Assembly: GCA_029247315.1 (NCBI GenBank) | Contig: JAQWLM010000056.1 | Span: 1-64,000 of the forward strand | DNA: 64,000 nucleotides | Direction of reading: 5' to 3' | Origin: AAA164-E04 sp014239995 | GTDB taxonomy: Bacteria > Verrucomicrobiota > Verrucomicrobiia > Limisphaerales > AAA164-E04 | Shown here: piece by piece, positions 43,859 to 54,051 of the stretch | Position numbering within the stretch: the stretch's first letter is position 1 | Layout of the letters: every line of letters begins with the position of its first letter | Made by a program: the position numbers and the translations under genes | The notes under the pieces: generated by a model | What the model was told of the DNA's origin: nothing | Databases searched by the model: none | Seen by the model: the letters and a program-made list of their open reading frames with translations, nothing else

Positions 43859-45112
43859 ATGCGATGCCTCTTCATAATCCTGATGGTGGTGCCTTTTTCC
43901 TTGTCCCATGATACTGCGTTCCTGGCAGCATCCCCACTCGATGAGGAGGATTTAATCGAGAGCATTACGCGGGCAAGCACCCATACCAACCGTCACGGAG
44001 AAGCAACCACGTGGTTCCACCCAAAGGCCTGCCGCCTGCCTTCCTCCCGCGATGGCACACCGCGCATCCTGATGACCATGCAGTCCATTGGAGGCAGCGA
44101 TTATTTTGGCCCCGTTCACTGGACAGAGTCCAGTGATCTGGGCAAACAATGGTCATCTCCCCAACCCGTGCCAGCGCTTGGTCGGGAACCTCTAAAGGCC
44201 CATCCGGGGCTCCTCTCCGGCGTCTGCGACGTGGTTCCCGAGTATCATTCCCCCACAGGCACCATCCTGGCCCTGGGTCAAGTGGTCTTTTACAGGGGCT
44301 CCAAATTTGACTCCAATGACCAATTACCTCGCTTTCCTGTCTACTCGGTACGTTCCAATGATGGGACATGGTCCAGGCGTCGCGTCCTTGAATGGAACGA
44401 TCCACGTGGCAGTTTCATCTACTCCAATAACTGTGGTCAGAGAGTCATCCTGCCTGGCGGAGACATCCTATTGGCCCTGAGCTTTGGTCACCAATCAGCC
44501 CACCGCTCGGTGGCAAGTGCTCGGTGTTCCTTTGACGGGCGGACACTGAAAATCGTGAAAGTGGGGAAAGCCCTTACCCTGAAACAGGGCAGAGGCCTTC
44601 TGGAACCCTCTCTCACCTATTTCAACAAACAGTTTTACCTGACCATGCGCGCGGAAGACGGGCATGGTTACCATAGCGTCAGTCCGGACGGACTTCATTG
44701 GGCCCCGATGCAAGCCTGGAGTTGGGAGGACGGAGAACCCCTCCCATTTTCAAGCACTCAGCAGCACTGGCTGACGCACTCAAGCGGCATGTTCCTGGTC
44801 TACACCCGCAGGGACCCATCCAATGAAGGCGTGATCCGCTGGCGATCGCCACTCTGGCTTGCCAGGGTGGATCCTGAGACACGTCACTTGATTCGATCCA
44901 GTGAACGCATGGTGTTCCCTCTGGTCGGGGACGGAATCAAGTCACCCGATCAGGTCGCCCTGATGGGCAACTATCATGTCACCCATGTGACAGCAATGGA
45001 ATCCTGGGTCACTGTCGGGGAGTGGATACCGAAGGAAGAGGCGAGAGGGAATCTGCTCCTGGCCAGAATCCATTGGCGCACTCCCAATCGGGCACTGGGT
45101 GCAGGCAAGTAA
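43859..45112 (+). CDS. Secreted sialidase-like beta-propeller protein
   Basis: Protein of 417 aa with a signal peptide (about 1-23). Repeated Asp-box-like motifs mark a six-bladed propeller: SSDLGKQWSSP, SNDGTWSRR, SFDGRTL and SPDGLHW. The catalytic Arg triad of true sialidases is not clearly identifiable, so it may be a related glycosidase or a binding propeller. GAGGAAAGG lies six bases before ATG at 43859, which decides the start over 43847. It converges with the hydrolase gene. It resembles the 49268 protein in architecture, with little identity by eye. Confidence 0.75.
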   Translation: MRCLFIILMVVPFSLSHDTAFLAASPLDEEDLIESITRASTHTNRHGEATTWFHPKACRLPSSRDGTPRILMTMQSIGGSDYFGPVHWTESSDLGKQWSSPQPVPALGREPLKAHPGLLSGVCDVVPEYHSPTGTILALGQVVFYRGSKFDSNDQLPRFPVYSVRSNDGTWSRRRVLEWNDPRGSFIYSNNCGQRVILPGGDILLALSFGHQSAHRSVASARCSFDGRTLKIVKVGKALTLKQGRGLLEPSLTYFNKQFYLTMRAEDGHGYHSVSPDGLHWAPMQAWSWEDGEPLPFSSTQQHWLTHSSGMFLVYTRRDPSNEGVIRWRSPLWLARVDPETRHLIRSSERMVFPLVGDGIKSPDQVALMGNYHVTHVTAMESWVTVGEWIPKEEARGNLLLARIHWRTPNRALGAGK

Positions 45113-45173
45113 AAGAGAAAAAAACTGAGGTATCACAGAATAAGCAGCAGAACAAGGCCGGCGATATTTCCAG

Positions 45174-46010
45174 TCACGGTTCAGATACCCCACGCTGCGG
45201 GACGATCTCTCCAAGGGCCCGGGCAATCACAAAATCAGTCAGCGCTTGCGACTGAAACCAACCCTTCCAGAGATTATGCCCCTGACCAGGGATCACATGG
45301 AGTTCCATGGGGCCGCCGAGGGCCTTGTATTCCCTGGCAAGCAAACCGGAATTTACATCCAAGGGAACAACAAGATCTTTATCACCATGCAGGTGATAGA
45401 TCGGAACACGCGCCTTGGCAAGAGATGGGAGACGCTGGACAGGATTGTGCATGGGCAACACCGCCTTCAAGTCCGTGGCACTCATCGCATAGGCAGCCGC
45501 CGCACGTTCCAAGCCTGGGTAACTGAGAAGATTGCAGACCGGGTAGATTCCTGCCACCCCACCGACGGAGGCTGGATGTTCTGCTGCCCAATTATAAAGC
45601 ATTAAACCACCACGGCTTCGAGCCAAGAGTACGGGTTTCTTTCCATAAGCACGTCGGGAAGTGAGTTCCTCATATAATTGCTGATAGACTTCCCTTCCTT
45701 CAGGGCTCCCATGAGACTCTCCCACATCAATCCCCGCCATTGCAATGCCTGCCTTGTGGAAGGCATGGATCATCCATACTTCTTCCTTACCGGGATATTT
45801 ACCCTTCAACGTAGGTGCATACCAAACCCATGGCATGGGTCCCTCCCGACGCTCCTCCGGCCGCGGTTCAAGAACAAAGGCAGCATGCCCCTGAAGGATA
45901 AAGGCCTCCCCCAGAGACATGGTCTGTTGGGTTTGCCCGTGAAGGAGGCAGGTCAGCAGGGCGCAGCCACCAGCGATCCATGCCATGCGAAATGTTATAA
46001 ACAGTTTCAT
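45174..46010 (-). CDS. Secreted alpha/beta hydrolase
   Basis: Protein of 278 aa with a signal peptide (about 1-25). The nucleophile elbow reads LARSRGG (Ser about 138; Ala instead of the usual first Gly), the acid residue sits in HGDKDLVVP (about 215) and the His in GQGHNLWKG (about 250), giving a full Ser-Asp-His triad. Family resemblance is to dipeptidyl-peptidase/dienelactone-hydrolase type esterases. It follows the 46025 gene by 14 bases, so the two form a small operon. Substrate unknown. Confidence 0.78.
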   Translation of the reverse strand: MKLFITFRMAWIAGGCALLTCLLHGQTQQTMSLGEAFILQGHAAFVLEPRPEERREGPMPWVWYAPTLKGKYPGKEEVWMIHAFHKAGIAMAGIDVGESHGSPEGREVYQQLYEELTSRRAYGKKPVLLARSRGGLMLYNWAAEHPASVGGVAGIYPVCNLLSYPGLERAAAAYAMSATDLKAVLPMHNPVQRLPSLAKARVPIYHLHGDKDLVVPLDVNSGLLAREYKALGGPMELHVIPGQGHNLWKGWFQSQALTDFVIARALGEIVPQRGVSEP

Positions 46011-46024
46011 AGGAAGGTAAGTTA

Positions 46025-46918
46025 CTAAGGTGCGAGGTCATTTTCATGCATGGCACTCTGTAACCACGCGCGGGCATGTTGACGGTATTTGCTTGCACGA
46101 TGCATCCAGAGGTCGGTGTGCGGGTGAATGTAGGGACCTTCAGGAATTTTAAAAATCTCCTGAGTTGGCACATTCAGGAACGTAAACCGCGCAAGATCAA
46201 GGTGATCTTTGAGAAAACTTGCACGCACGTCATAGGCATCCTGTCCGCAAATGAGCACAGGCCGTCCCTTGAGGCGCGCCAAACGGACTAATGCTGAACT
46301 ACGATCGCTTGAATCATAATTCCATGCCCTGTGCCCATCAAAATGGTCATGGGTCAACATGCCCCTCCAGAAAGCGGCGATGGCGTCATCAGCCAGACCA
46401 ATATAACTCGCGCCAATGGCTCCACGTGAAAATCCGCAAATGAATATGTTCTCCCGGTCCCCTCCGAACTGCGCACATATACGCGGAAGATTCACCTTGC
46501 AATAGTCCATGGTCGCCTCCCTGTCTCCCCACCAGGTGTGCTCATTCCGTTCCAGGCTCTTGGAAACGTATGGCATCACCACCCAGAGGAAACCATGACC
46601 TCCACTGAGCCCAAAACCCAAATTGGCATCCTTGACCTCTCCACTTCCCTTGCCGGGTGGAAATCGATTGCCGGTATATTCGACCAGCACCGGATATTGA
46701 CGGTCTGGCTTCCATGATAAAGGTAAGTAGAGGGAGTGATACACCTGGGTTCCCTCATATTCAGGGGCCACCTGCCGAACCCGCAGGCCAGGTGCCGGTG
46801 CCGCCTCCAACATGGGTGGTGAAACGAGGTCATCCGCCTGCAAGAAATTCACGCCGCATGCCGCGACAAGCATCAGAGCCCAGAGAAGAAACACCCTGTA
46901 TGAAGCGAGGTGACACAT
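46025..46918 (-). CDS. Secreted alpha/beta-hydrolase esterase
   Basis: Protein of 297 aa with a signal peptide (about 1-29, ending LQA). The elbow GFSRGAIGAS carries the Ser, with a likely Asp in ICGQDAYDVRAS and a His near the C-terminus (PYIHPHTDLW). It resembles polyhydroxybutyrate-depolymerase/feruloyl-esterase-like secreted enzymes. ATG at 46918 is preferred over 46963 because it starts the signal peptide. It lies upstream of the other hydrolase gene; both are between two sialidase-like genes. Confidence 0.75.
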   Translation of the reverse strand: MCHLASYRVFLLWALMLVAACGVNFLQADDLVSPPMLEAAPAPGLRVRQVAPEYEGTQVYHSLYLPLSWKPDRQYPVLVEYTGNRFPPGKGSGEVKDANLGFGLSGGHGFLWVVMPYVSKSLERNEHTWWGDREATMDYCKVNLPRICAQFGGDRENIFICGFSRGAIGASYIGLADDAIAAFWRGMLTHDHFDGHRAWNYDSSDRSSALVRLARLKGRPVLICGQDAYDVRASFLKDHLDLARFTFLNVPTQEIFKIPEGPYIHPHTDLWMHRASKYRQHARAWLQSAMHENDLAP

Positions 46919-47096
46919 TTGGTCTCGTAGTCTGCCCTGTATCCGGAAGAAAAACAAGATCACCCTTGGACGCCAGAAAGCCCCTCCTCAGGTTGGTGTA
47001 TTCTCATGCAGCCACCCCCAAACATTGACAGATCAAATCCATATCGGCCCCTCACAAGCAGGCGAAGAGGAAACCCAGGATATCAAGCAGGTGAAC

Positions 47097-48914
47097 CTAC
47101 TCAAGCAGGACAGCGACGTCATCGATAAACCAACCACCCTGGTCAAAGTCATTCCAGGAGTCACTGACAAAGCGGAACTCGACCATGATCTTACTTCCCA
47201 GGGCAGATGCGGGCAATTCGATCTTGCGCTGTAACCAACCGCGCACCGAACCCGCACGCTGTCGGATCGCTGCAGCAAGCGGATCACCATCCGGGTTGGA
47301 GGCATCGAGAATGTTTACCTTGACCTCATCGAGTACGAAACCGTCGTCATCCAGGGCCTCGACGTCCAGATATTCCATGAACACGAGCGTGGCAGCCTCG
47401 ATGCCGGTCAGGTCAATGACCGGCGTTCGCAAACCTGCATCAGAAAAATTCGGATACCCACCCTCCAGACCGGTTCCCCATGCATGGTTGCCGCTGGCCG
47501 CAGCAATGGGGGCCACCCCACCGCGTGGCTTTCCCCATTGCCAAGGATCCTCTTTACCTGCTGCCGCTCCATGGGTCCATCCCGAGATTTCTGACTCAAG
47601 GTCATCACTGAAGATGGGTGTGGAATCAGAGCTGACAGAAAGCGCCCGGTAAAAGCGACGCGCACCACTGGGAACAATGGACAAGGGACTGCTTCCTTCA
47701 AGGGCTGTCCACGGGCCAGTAACTTCCCCCGAATATTCCAGTTGACCTGTATACTCAATCCTGACTTGGTCACCATCAAAGGCCACGGATACGGGATGGT
47801 TACCCCCAATAGATGCACTGCCGTCTCCCAGTCCGTTATCCTTGTCAAACACCAACGTTCCCCAATTGGCGGCATTGAACAGAGACGTGGGGGCGTCATC
47901 ACAAGGAACATTGGTACTTTGGGCCCACGTGGCCCATGAAACATCAGCTCCTCCTTTGCCTGGATCATCTGCTGTGTCAACATCCCGCCAGAATAACTCA
48001 AAGCCCATGGGATGATCCGGGGTAAAGGCCGTGACAGCACCAAAGGGGATGCGCATTTCAATCACATATCCCGTATAATTCACATCAGGATGCGCCAAGA
48101 TTTCAGGATTGATGGCTCCGGCAGCTCGCAGGTCGTCATACCTTCGGGCTGCAATATCCAATCCGCTGGCAGCATCCAAGGCATCGCGATAAGAACCTCC
48201 AGGCCCTCCCTTCTCTGGGCCGACAACATCAGGATCCCCCCCGCGTTCCACGGTCTGCCTTACACCAAGCATCGTCTCATTCACTCCACTTGGCTTGAAG
48301 TTCTCGTTGAGGGCGACCGTCACCTGGAAATCATCAACATTGGGTTCCTCCTGGTCAAAATTCGGAAAGGCAAGGCCCGCCGCACAATCACCACTGTTAC
48401 CTCGGGTATCCAGGAAAAACTCGAACCCATCATTAAAAAATCCAGTCGATCCAAAATCAGACGTATCGCGTTCCATCCGCAGGTGATCGTCTATACACAC
48501 GGCAAGTATATGAAGAAATTCGTCATCGTATGCAAAGTAAATGGTGGACCCAAAATCAGAGGCATTGGCCTTGAAGGCCTCAGACGTGGTGCCGTTAAAC
48601 AATCCGATGCGCTCGGGGTCAAAGACAATATGGTCACCCAGAGCAGGACTCGTCGAGGCAAGCTGCACCTGGGGAAACGTTGGATGTTCGGCAATGGACT
48701 CAAATCGATCCAGGGGCCAGTCCGAGATAGCACCGTCCACGGTAATTGGAACACCTGCAAGATGCCGCACAATAATGATTCCCTTGCGATCTGGCACCCT
48801 CTCAGGGGACGATTGAGCATGCACCGCGAAAGATAGCGCCACTGTAGAGATAGCAAGCAGGAGGGAAACGGTATATTTCACAGACGAGGAGGAATAGTAT
48901 GGACCTATCATCAT
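47097..48914 (-). CDS. Large secreted CBM9-like protein
   Basis: Protein of 605 aa with a signal peptide (about 1-34). The N-terminal half (about 45-340) is a CBM9-type sugar-binding sandwich: VPITVDGAISDWPL and the aromatic FFNDGFEFFLDTRGN, then TGYVIEMRIPFGAV. The second half (about 400-605) holds a jelly-roll-like or MAM-like repeat region with SEISGWTHGAAAG, TLVFMEYLDVEA and GGWFIDDVAVLLE at the end. No catalytic motif or membrane anchor is seen, so it probably binds carbohydrate or another protein. It is divergent from the second sialidase-like gene. Confidence 0.75.
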   Translation of the reverse strand: MMIGPYYSSSSVKYTVSLLLAISTVALSFAVHAQSSPERVPDRKGIIIVRHLAGVPITVDGAISDWPLDRFESIAEHPTFPQVQLASTSPALGDHIVFDPERIGLFNGTTSEAFKANASDFGSTIYFAYDDEFLHILAVCIDDHLRMERDTSDFGSTGFFNDGFEFFLDTRGNSGDCAAGLAFPNFDQEEPNVDDFQVTVALNENFKPSGVNETMLGVRQTVERGGDPDVVGPEKGGPGGSYRDALDAASGLDIAARRYDDLRAAGAINPEILAHPDVNYTGYVIEMRIPFGAVTAFTPDHPMGFELFWRDVDTADDPGKGGADVSWATWAQSTNVPCDDAPTSLFNAANWGTLVFDKDNGLGDGSASIGGNHPVSVAFDGDQVRIEYTGQLEYSGEVTGPWTALEGSSPLSIVPSGARRFYRALSVSSDSTPIFSDDLESEISGWTHGAAAGKEDPWQWGKPRGGVAPIAAASGNHAWGTGLEGGYPNFSDAGLRTPVIDLTGIEAATLVFMEYLDVEALDDDGFVLDEVKVNILDASNPDGDPLAAAIRQRAGSVRGWLQRKIELPASALGSKIMVEFRFVSDSWNDFDQGGWFIDDVAVLLE

Positions 48915-49267
48915 GTATAAAATATGAGTATGAAGTTGAAGGCGTGCAAGCATATATTATTCACGACGGTTAAGATCATTTACCGGAAAAAGTGTTGGGA
49001 ACAAATGCATGATCAGGAAAAAAGATTCATCGTTTGCAATCATGTCTCAGCAAGATCAGGCATCAAGGTGGGTCCAAAGATACAAAACCACCATAAGATT
49101 GAATACCAAAGGAAGTTTACCCCCTCCCTCACTCTCTCAGTGCAAACATTGCCCCGCGGAAACACCCTTTATCGCAGGGGAAAATGTTTAACGATGACTG
49201 CCTGTCGCGATGATTTCCATGTTGCTTGAAAGAAAGCTTCCCGTAACATGGCAGGATGCCTTTGACC
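48915..49267. other. Divergent intergenic region, CBM9-like / sialidase-like genes
   Basis: About 350 bases expected to carry promoters for both flanking secreted genes. It is AT-rich near the CBM9 start. I see no clear -35/-10 pair and no gene. Confidence 0.35.
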
Positions 49268-50305
49268 ATGTTCAAAACAATCAGTCTACTGATATTGACA
49301 AGCTCCTTGACCACCCTCTCTGCAGGCAAGCTTAAGTTACTGTCCGTGGCCAAGATCTGGAGTCAGGCCCCACACAACGCCTTTACGGACCTCGAACATT
49401 TCAATGGTCAGTGGTTTTGCGCCTTCCGAGAAGGAACGGGCCATGCGGGTAAGGGAGATCATGGCAAAATCAGGGTCATATGTTCCGAAGATGGCGTCCA
49501 CTGGAAATCGGCCGTGTTACTGGAAAGCCCGGGACTGGATCTGCGCGATGCCAAGCTTTCGGTGATGCCAGATGGAAGACTCCTGCTCAATTCATGCGAG
49601 TATGACGTTGATCATGACCATCCAGATGTAAGAAACAATCAATCCGTCACTTTCACGAGCACCGATGGCACACGGTGGGAGGGACCGAACAGGATTGCCG
49701 ACAAGGGCTACTGGCTATGGCAGACATCCTGGTTTGAGCAAAAGGGCTACGCACTTGGCTACCAGTGGGGCAGCCTCGACCGCACACGTCTCTACAGCAC
49801 CTTGGACGGGGTGCAGTACGGAACCTTTCTGGATGACCCGCGTCCCCCGGGTGATCGCAGCAACGAGCATGCACTGGTATTCAAATCTGATGGAACCCTC
49901 CACATGCTCCTGAGACGGGATCATCCAGAGCACGCTGCCTCCTCAGCGTTGCTGGGGACTTCCATGCCACCTTACAGTAAATGGTCCTGGCACCCCCTGG
50001 GGATCAAGATGGGAGGTCCTGCCATGATTACCCTTCCGGACGGGCGATTGCTCACTGCAGTCAGGCGTTATCCTGATGGCACCGATGGCAGCTGGGGTTC
50101 CCAATGGACGGAACTCGGATTCATCCAGGCGGACACGGCAGTTTACACACCGGCCCTCAAACTTCCCAGCGGAGGAGACTCAAGCTATGCAGGTCTTGTT
50201 TGGAGGGAAAACATGCTCTGGGTAAGTTATTACAGCAGTCACGAGGGAAAAACCTCGATCTACCTTGCCAAGGTTGCCATCGCCAAAAAGAACCAACAAC
50301 CATAA
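49268..50305 (+). CDS. Secreted sialidase-like BNR protein
   Basis: Protein of 345 aa with a signal peptide (about 1-22). Asp-box-like motifs are frequent (SEDGVHWKS, STDGTRWEG, STLDGVQYG), and FCAFREG in the first blade resembles the region around the sialidase FRIP segment. It may be an exo-sialidase or a related glycosidase. AGGA ten bases before ATG at 49268 supports this start; ATG at 49256 is too close to that purine run. It is divergent from the CBM9-like gene. Nothing else in the window identifies its substrate. Confidence 0.78.
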   Translation: MFKTISLLILTSSLTTLSAGKLKLLSVAKIWSQAPHNAFTDLEHFNGQWFCAFREGTGHAGKGDHGKIRVICSEDGVHWKSAVLLESPGLDLRDAKLSVMPDGRLLLNSCEYDVDHDHPDVRNNQSVTFTSTDGTRWEGPNRIADKGYWLWQTSWFEQKGYALGYQWGSLDRTRLYSTLDGVQYGTFLDDPRPPGDRSNEHALVFKSDGTLHMLLRRDHPEHAASSALLGTSMPPYSKWSWHPLGIKMGGPAMITLPDGRLLTAVRRYPDGTDGSWGSQWTELGFIQADTAVYTPALKLPSGGDSSYAGLVWRENMLWVSYYSSHEGKTSIYLAKVAIAKKNQQP

Positions 50306-50645
50306 CCGCCCGGGCAGGCACCCGGGATATATCCATCCGTAACTCGAGAGAGAAATATAATATCAAGTCGAGGCCCATCCTGAAGTGTTCATGGGACGAC
50401 AAATATCAGTAAGATGATGTCTCCCCCCTCACCATCGAGATATATTTCACCTCACCCTAAAAGGTTTCAATACCCTAAGGGAAAGATAGAGTGCCGATGC
50501 AATGAAGCGTTTTCAATCCGATCCAAGCATGCTATGGCTTTTGTGAACGATGGCATCCCTTGAAGTTGACAGGCCTTTGACTGGACGACAGGAGCTGGCA
50601 AGTGCATGCCGGGAGGCCATCGTCCGTGCACACAAAGCAGTTATC
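50306..50645. other. Gene-poor stretch before the CocE-type gene
   Basis: About 340 bases with no supported gene. A short CCCGGG-CAGGCA-CCCGGG hairpin (near 50310-50330) follows the sialidase-like stop but has no T-run. No clear promoter. Confidence 0.3.
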
Positions 50646-52532
50646 ATGATGAAACACACCCAGAATACATCCTACTTTACCTTGAAACATGCCCTTCCGA
50701 CCCTTGCTATCCTTGGGGTTGCATCCACCATCATGGCAGACTCCGGGCAACCTGAACCCGCACTGCCAGTCTTTAAAGATGGAGAAGCCCAGATCGTGGA
50801 TCGTTTTAATGACCCCGACATGTGGATTCGACATGACCTTTGGGTGGAGACTGAGTTTGACTCCGACGGCAACGGAAAACCAGACAGGATGCATGTCGAT
50901 ATCACTCGGCCCCGCCAGACGGAAACCGAGGGACTTCAATTACCGGTTGTCTATGTCACCAGCCCTTATTTTGCGGGTACAGGCCCCAGCGGTACGGGGT
51001 ATTTCTGGGATCCCAGGCACGAGGTAGGGGCGACCCCACCCGAGCGGAAGAAAACACCCCCCGTTAAACGACGCGGCGAACGCCCCATTATTTCCAAGGG
51101 ACACGTCAAGACATGGGTCCCCCGTGGATATGTGGTTGCCCATTCTTCCTCACCTGGAACCGGCCTGTCTCAAGGATGTCCTACCGTGGGAGGAGACAAT
51201 GAATCTCTGGCCCCCAAGGCCGTTGTCCAGTGGTTGACGGGTAAGGCAAAGGGTTTCACCACGCCAGATGGGAACGAAACGGTGGAAGCCTATTGGTCCA
51301 CAGGCAAGGTGGGCATGACGGGCACCTCCTATAACGGCACCCTTCCCCTGGCGGCCGCCACGACGGGCGTTGATGGACTCATGGCCATCATCCCCATCGC
51401 TCCCAACACTTCTTACTATCACTATTATCGATCCAACGGACTGATCCGCCATCCCGGAGGCTATGTGGGGGAAGACATTGATTGCCTCTATGATTTCATC
51501 CACAGCGGGAGTCTTGAGAAAAGAGATTACTGCGACTGCAAGGTGCGCGACCAGGAGATGGCCGAAGGGTTCGATCGGGTCACCGGGGATTACAACGATT
51601 TCTGGGCAGGCAGGGACTACCTGAATGATCTTGCCCCCATGACTGCGGCCACGCTGATGGCCCATGCATTCAACGACTGGAATGTGCAGCCAGAACACAG
51701 TGTGCGCATCTACCAGGCCCTGAAGCAAAAAGGCCTTCCTGTTCAGGCATTTTTCCACCAGGGTGGGCATGGAGGCCCTCCACCCCTCAAGCAGATGAAC
51801 CGTTGGTTCACGCGCTACCTGCACGGAGTTCAGAATGATGTTGAGAACGAGCCCAAGGCCTGGATTGTCCGCGAGGGGGATGCCCGCGACCAACCTACCT
51901 CCTACTACGATTATCCTAACCCGGCCGCTGCACCAGTCAGGTTTCACTTGAAACCGGGTGCGCCGGAACACGGAGGACTGCATCTTGACCCTGAAGCGAG
52001 TCAGGGAACGGAAACCTTGGTTGATAATTTTTCCTTCAGCGGCGACATGCTTGCGCAAGCCGAATGGACCGAACACCGACTGATCTATACCACCCAGAAA
52101 CTGAATGAACCTGTCCACATTTCAGGCACGCCTGAAATCACCATACGCCTCTCCAGCAGCAAACCTGCAGCCAATGTATCGGTGTGGATGGTATCCCTTC
52201 CATGGGCCACGGGGAAAAACAAAAAAATCACCGACAACATCATCACCCGCGGCTGGGCGGATCCCCAGAATCACCGTTCACTCAGGGAAAGCGAACCCCT
52301 GGTTCCAGGTCATTTCTACGACTTGACCTTCCAACTGCAACCTGACGATCAGATCATCCCGAAAGGGCAGCAGATCGCCCTGATGATCTTTTCAAGTGAT
52401 CGCGATTTCACCTTGCGGCCTGACCCAGGAACCCGCCTCACGGTGGATCTCGAGGGCACGACCCTTACCCTGCCACTTGTTGGGGGAATGGAGGCATTTC
52501 GAGCAGCCCTCCAGGACGCAGACAAGGACTGA
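50646..52532 (+). CDS. X-Pro dipeptidyl-peptidase/CocE-type hydrolase, secreted
   Basis: Protein of 628 aa with a signal peptide (about 1-31). The alpha/beta-hydrolase domain carries GMTGTSYNG (catalytic Ser), FNDWNV (Asp) and GGHGGPP (His), matching the PepX/CocE triad. A C-terminal jelly-roll domain follows, with QIALMIFSSDRDFTLRPDPG. These enzymes cleave X-Pro peptides or ester bonds. ATG at 50646 is preferred; the frame is open from 50550. It converges with the oxidoreductase gene with 24 bases between stops. Confidence 0.88.
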   Translation: MMKHTQNTSYFTLKHALPTLAILGVASTIMADSGQPEPALPVFKDGEAQIVDRFNDPDMWIRHDLWVETEFDSDGNGKPDRMHVDITRPRQTETEGLQLPVVYVTSPYFAGTGPSGTGYFWDPRHEVGATPPERKKTPPVKRRGERPIISKGHVKTWVPRGYVVAHSSSPGTGLSQGCPTVGGDNESLAPKAVVQWLTGKAKGFTTPDGNETVEAYWSTGKVGMTGTSYNGTLPLAAATTGVDGLMAIIPIAPNTSYYHYYRSNGLIRHPGGYVGEDIDCLYDFIHSGSLEKRDYCDCKVRDQEMAEGFDRVTGDYNDFWAGRDYLNDLAPMTAATLMAHAFNDWNVQPEHSVRIYQALKQKGLPVQAFFHQGGHGGPPPLKQMNRWFTRYLHGVQNDVENEPKAWIVREGDARDQPTSYYDYPNPAAAPVRFHLKPGAPEHGGLHLDPEASQGTETLVDNFSFSGDMLAQAEWTEHRLIYTTQKLNEPVHISGTPEITIRLSSSKPAANVSVWMVSLPWATGKNKKITDNIITRGWADPQNHRSLRESEPLVPGHFYDLTFQLQPDDQIIPKGQQIALMIFSSDRDFTLRPDPGTRLTVDLEGTTLTLPLVGGMEAFRAALQDADKD

Positions 52533-52556
52533 GTTCCCGAGGACTCCAGAATCTGT

Positions 52557-54047
52557 TCAGGCAAGTCGATAAAACTCTTCCCAGCCCTTCCTGGGCGGAG
52601 TTCCCTTGAGCCAGGCATTGGCCAGGGCATGGTTGGTGATTTGCTTGGATTGCCTATCAAAAAGAAGGCGTGTGTTGAATTTCTGCGCCAGCACCCCGAG
52701 ACAAAATACCTGGCTCAGGGGAGCCGCCACCTCAAAGGGCGAAAGACATGCCTCCTTTCCCTGGCATGCCAGAAGGAAATTGGTGTAATGATTATTTGGA
52801 TGCCGCGGAAATTCAAGCAGGTCCGGTGAAAGATCCGCTGCCTTTTCCTCGGGGACAATGGAGAGTGTGCTACCGTGAGAATGCCCCTTGAAGGTCAGGT
52901 CTTTCCCGTAAATCTCCTTGCCCGCTGGTAATTCCTGTGCAGGCATGACACGTCCGTGAAGCGGGGGAATATCCCGATCAATCTGGATGCCTCCATACCC
53001 CTCAGGCACCCGAGGATGATTATTTTTGCCGTCATACCAGGTCACCTTGACGGGGGGCAACTTGCCACGTTCGGGAAATTGGAATTCCAAGGTGGAAGCC
53101 TGAGGATAAAAAAGTGGATTGTGGCCCTCAATCCTGAGTGGCCGAATAACTTCTGGTAAACCCAGTTCCAGGAACTGATGGAAGCCATCCATGATGTGCG
53201 CCCCCCAGTCCCCCAGGGCACCCATGCCAAAATCATACCAGCAACGCCATTGCCCACGCACGAAGTCACGGTGGTATGCGTGATGCTGGGCGGTCATCAA
53301 CCAGGTGTCCCAATCCAGGGTCTCCGGCAGGGGCTGTCCCTTGGGGAAACGTGTAATGGAGGTATCCCATCCATGCCAACGCCTGCCGCCGTTCATGTGG
53401 GCGGTAATTTCGCGCACCTCGCGGATGATCCCCTTCTCCACCCAGGTCTTGAACTGGTAATAATTATCCTGACAGTGCCCCTGATTACCCATTTGCGTGG
53501 CAACCTTGTATTTCCTGGAGGCACGCATCAGTAGTTCGGATTCATGAAAGGTACGCGTCAGTGGCTTCTCCACATACACGTGTTTCCCCTGGGACATGGC
53601 AAGCATGGCGATGGGAAAATGAGAAAAATCAGGGGTACCGACCGTAACTGCATCAATGGATCCGCTCATCTTGTCGAACATCTCACGAAAATCCTGAAAT
53701 CGGGGAAGGGTGGGCCACTGTTTCAGACTCTTCAGGGTGTGTTTCGCACCCATGTCCACGTCACAAAACGCGACAATGTTCACCAAACCGGTCTGGTGCA
53801 TGGAGCGCAGGTCGCTGCCCCCCTGATTGCCGATGCCGCAGCATGCGAGGTTGACCCTCTCGCTGGGAACCCTCGAGGCCGCCCTCAGGAGACGACCGTC
53901 CCGATCCCGCACCTCCGATTGTGATCGCAGGACATGGCTTGGCAACACGCTGATGGTGGCCAAGGTGGAGACACCTTGCTTGAAAAACTTACGGCGAGGC
54001 AAGGCCTCGCCCTTTGCGGAGGGTATTTTGACAGGTGGTTTCTTCAT
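52557..54047 (-). CDS. Tat-exported Gfo/Idh/MocA oxidoreductase in the malonate operon
   Basis: Protein of 496 aa with a twin-arginine signal (RRKFFKQGV at about 18-26). The Rossmann motif GIGNQGGSD and the family signature VEKPLTRTFHE are present. The C-terminal domain has WRCWYDFGMGALGDWG, similar to the exported family member at 23516. Its start (54047) is four bases after the matB stop with AAAGG before it, so it is coupled to the malonate genes; why an exported dehydrogenase-like enzyme sits there is unclear. It converges with the CocE-type gene. Confidence 0.88.
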   Translation of the reverse strand: MKKPPVKIPSAKGEALPRRKFFKQGVSTLATISVLPSHVLRSQSEVRDRDGRLLRAASRVPSERVNLACCGIGNQGGSDLRSMHQTGLVNIVAFCDVDMGAKHTLKSLKQWPTLPRFQDFREMFDKMSGSIDAVTVGTPDFSHFPIAMLAMSQGKHVYVEKPLTRTFHESELLMRASRKYKVATQMGNQGHCQDNYYQFKTWVEKGIIREVREITAHMNGGRRWHGWDTSITRFPKGQPLPETLDWDTWLMTAQHHAYHRDFVRGQWRCWYDFGMGALGDWGAHIMDGFHQFLELGLPEVIRPLRIEGHNPLFYPQASTLEFQFPERGKLPPVKVTWYDGKNNHPRVPEGYGGIQIDRDIPPLHGRVMPAQELPAGKEIYGKDLTFKGHSHGSTLSIVPEEKAADLSPDLLEFPRHPNNHYTNFLLACQGKEACLSPFEVAAPLSQVFCLGVLAQKFNTRLLFDRQSKQITNHALANAWLKGTPPRKGWEEFYRLA

Positions 54048-54051
54048 GTGA

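Noticed and set aside
51150..52118. Minus-strand open frame of 322 codons inside the CocE-type gene
   Set aside because: It lies fully opposite a recognised hydrolase with an intact triad.
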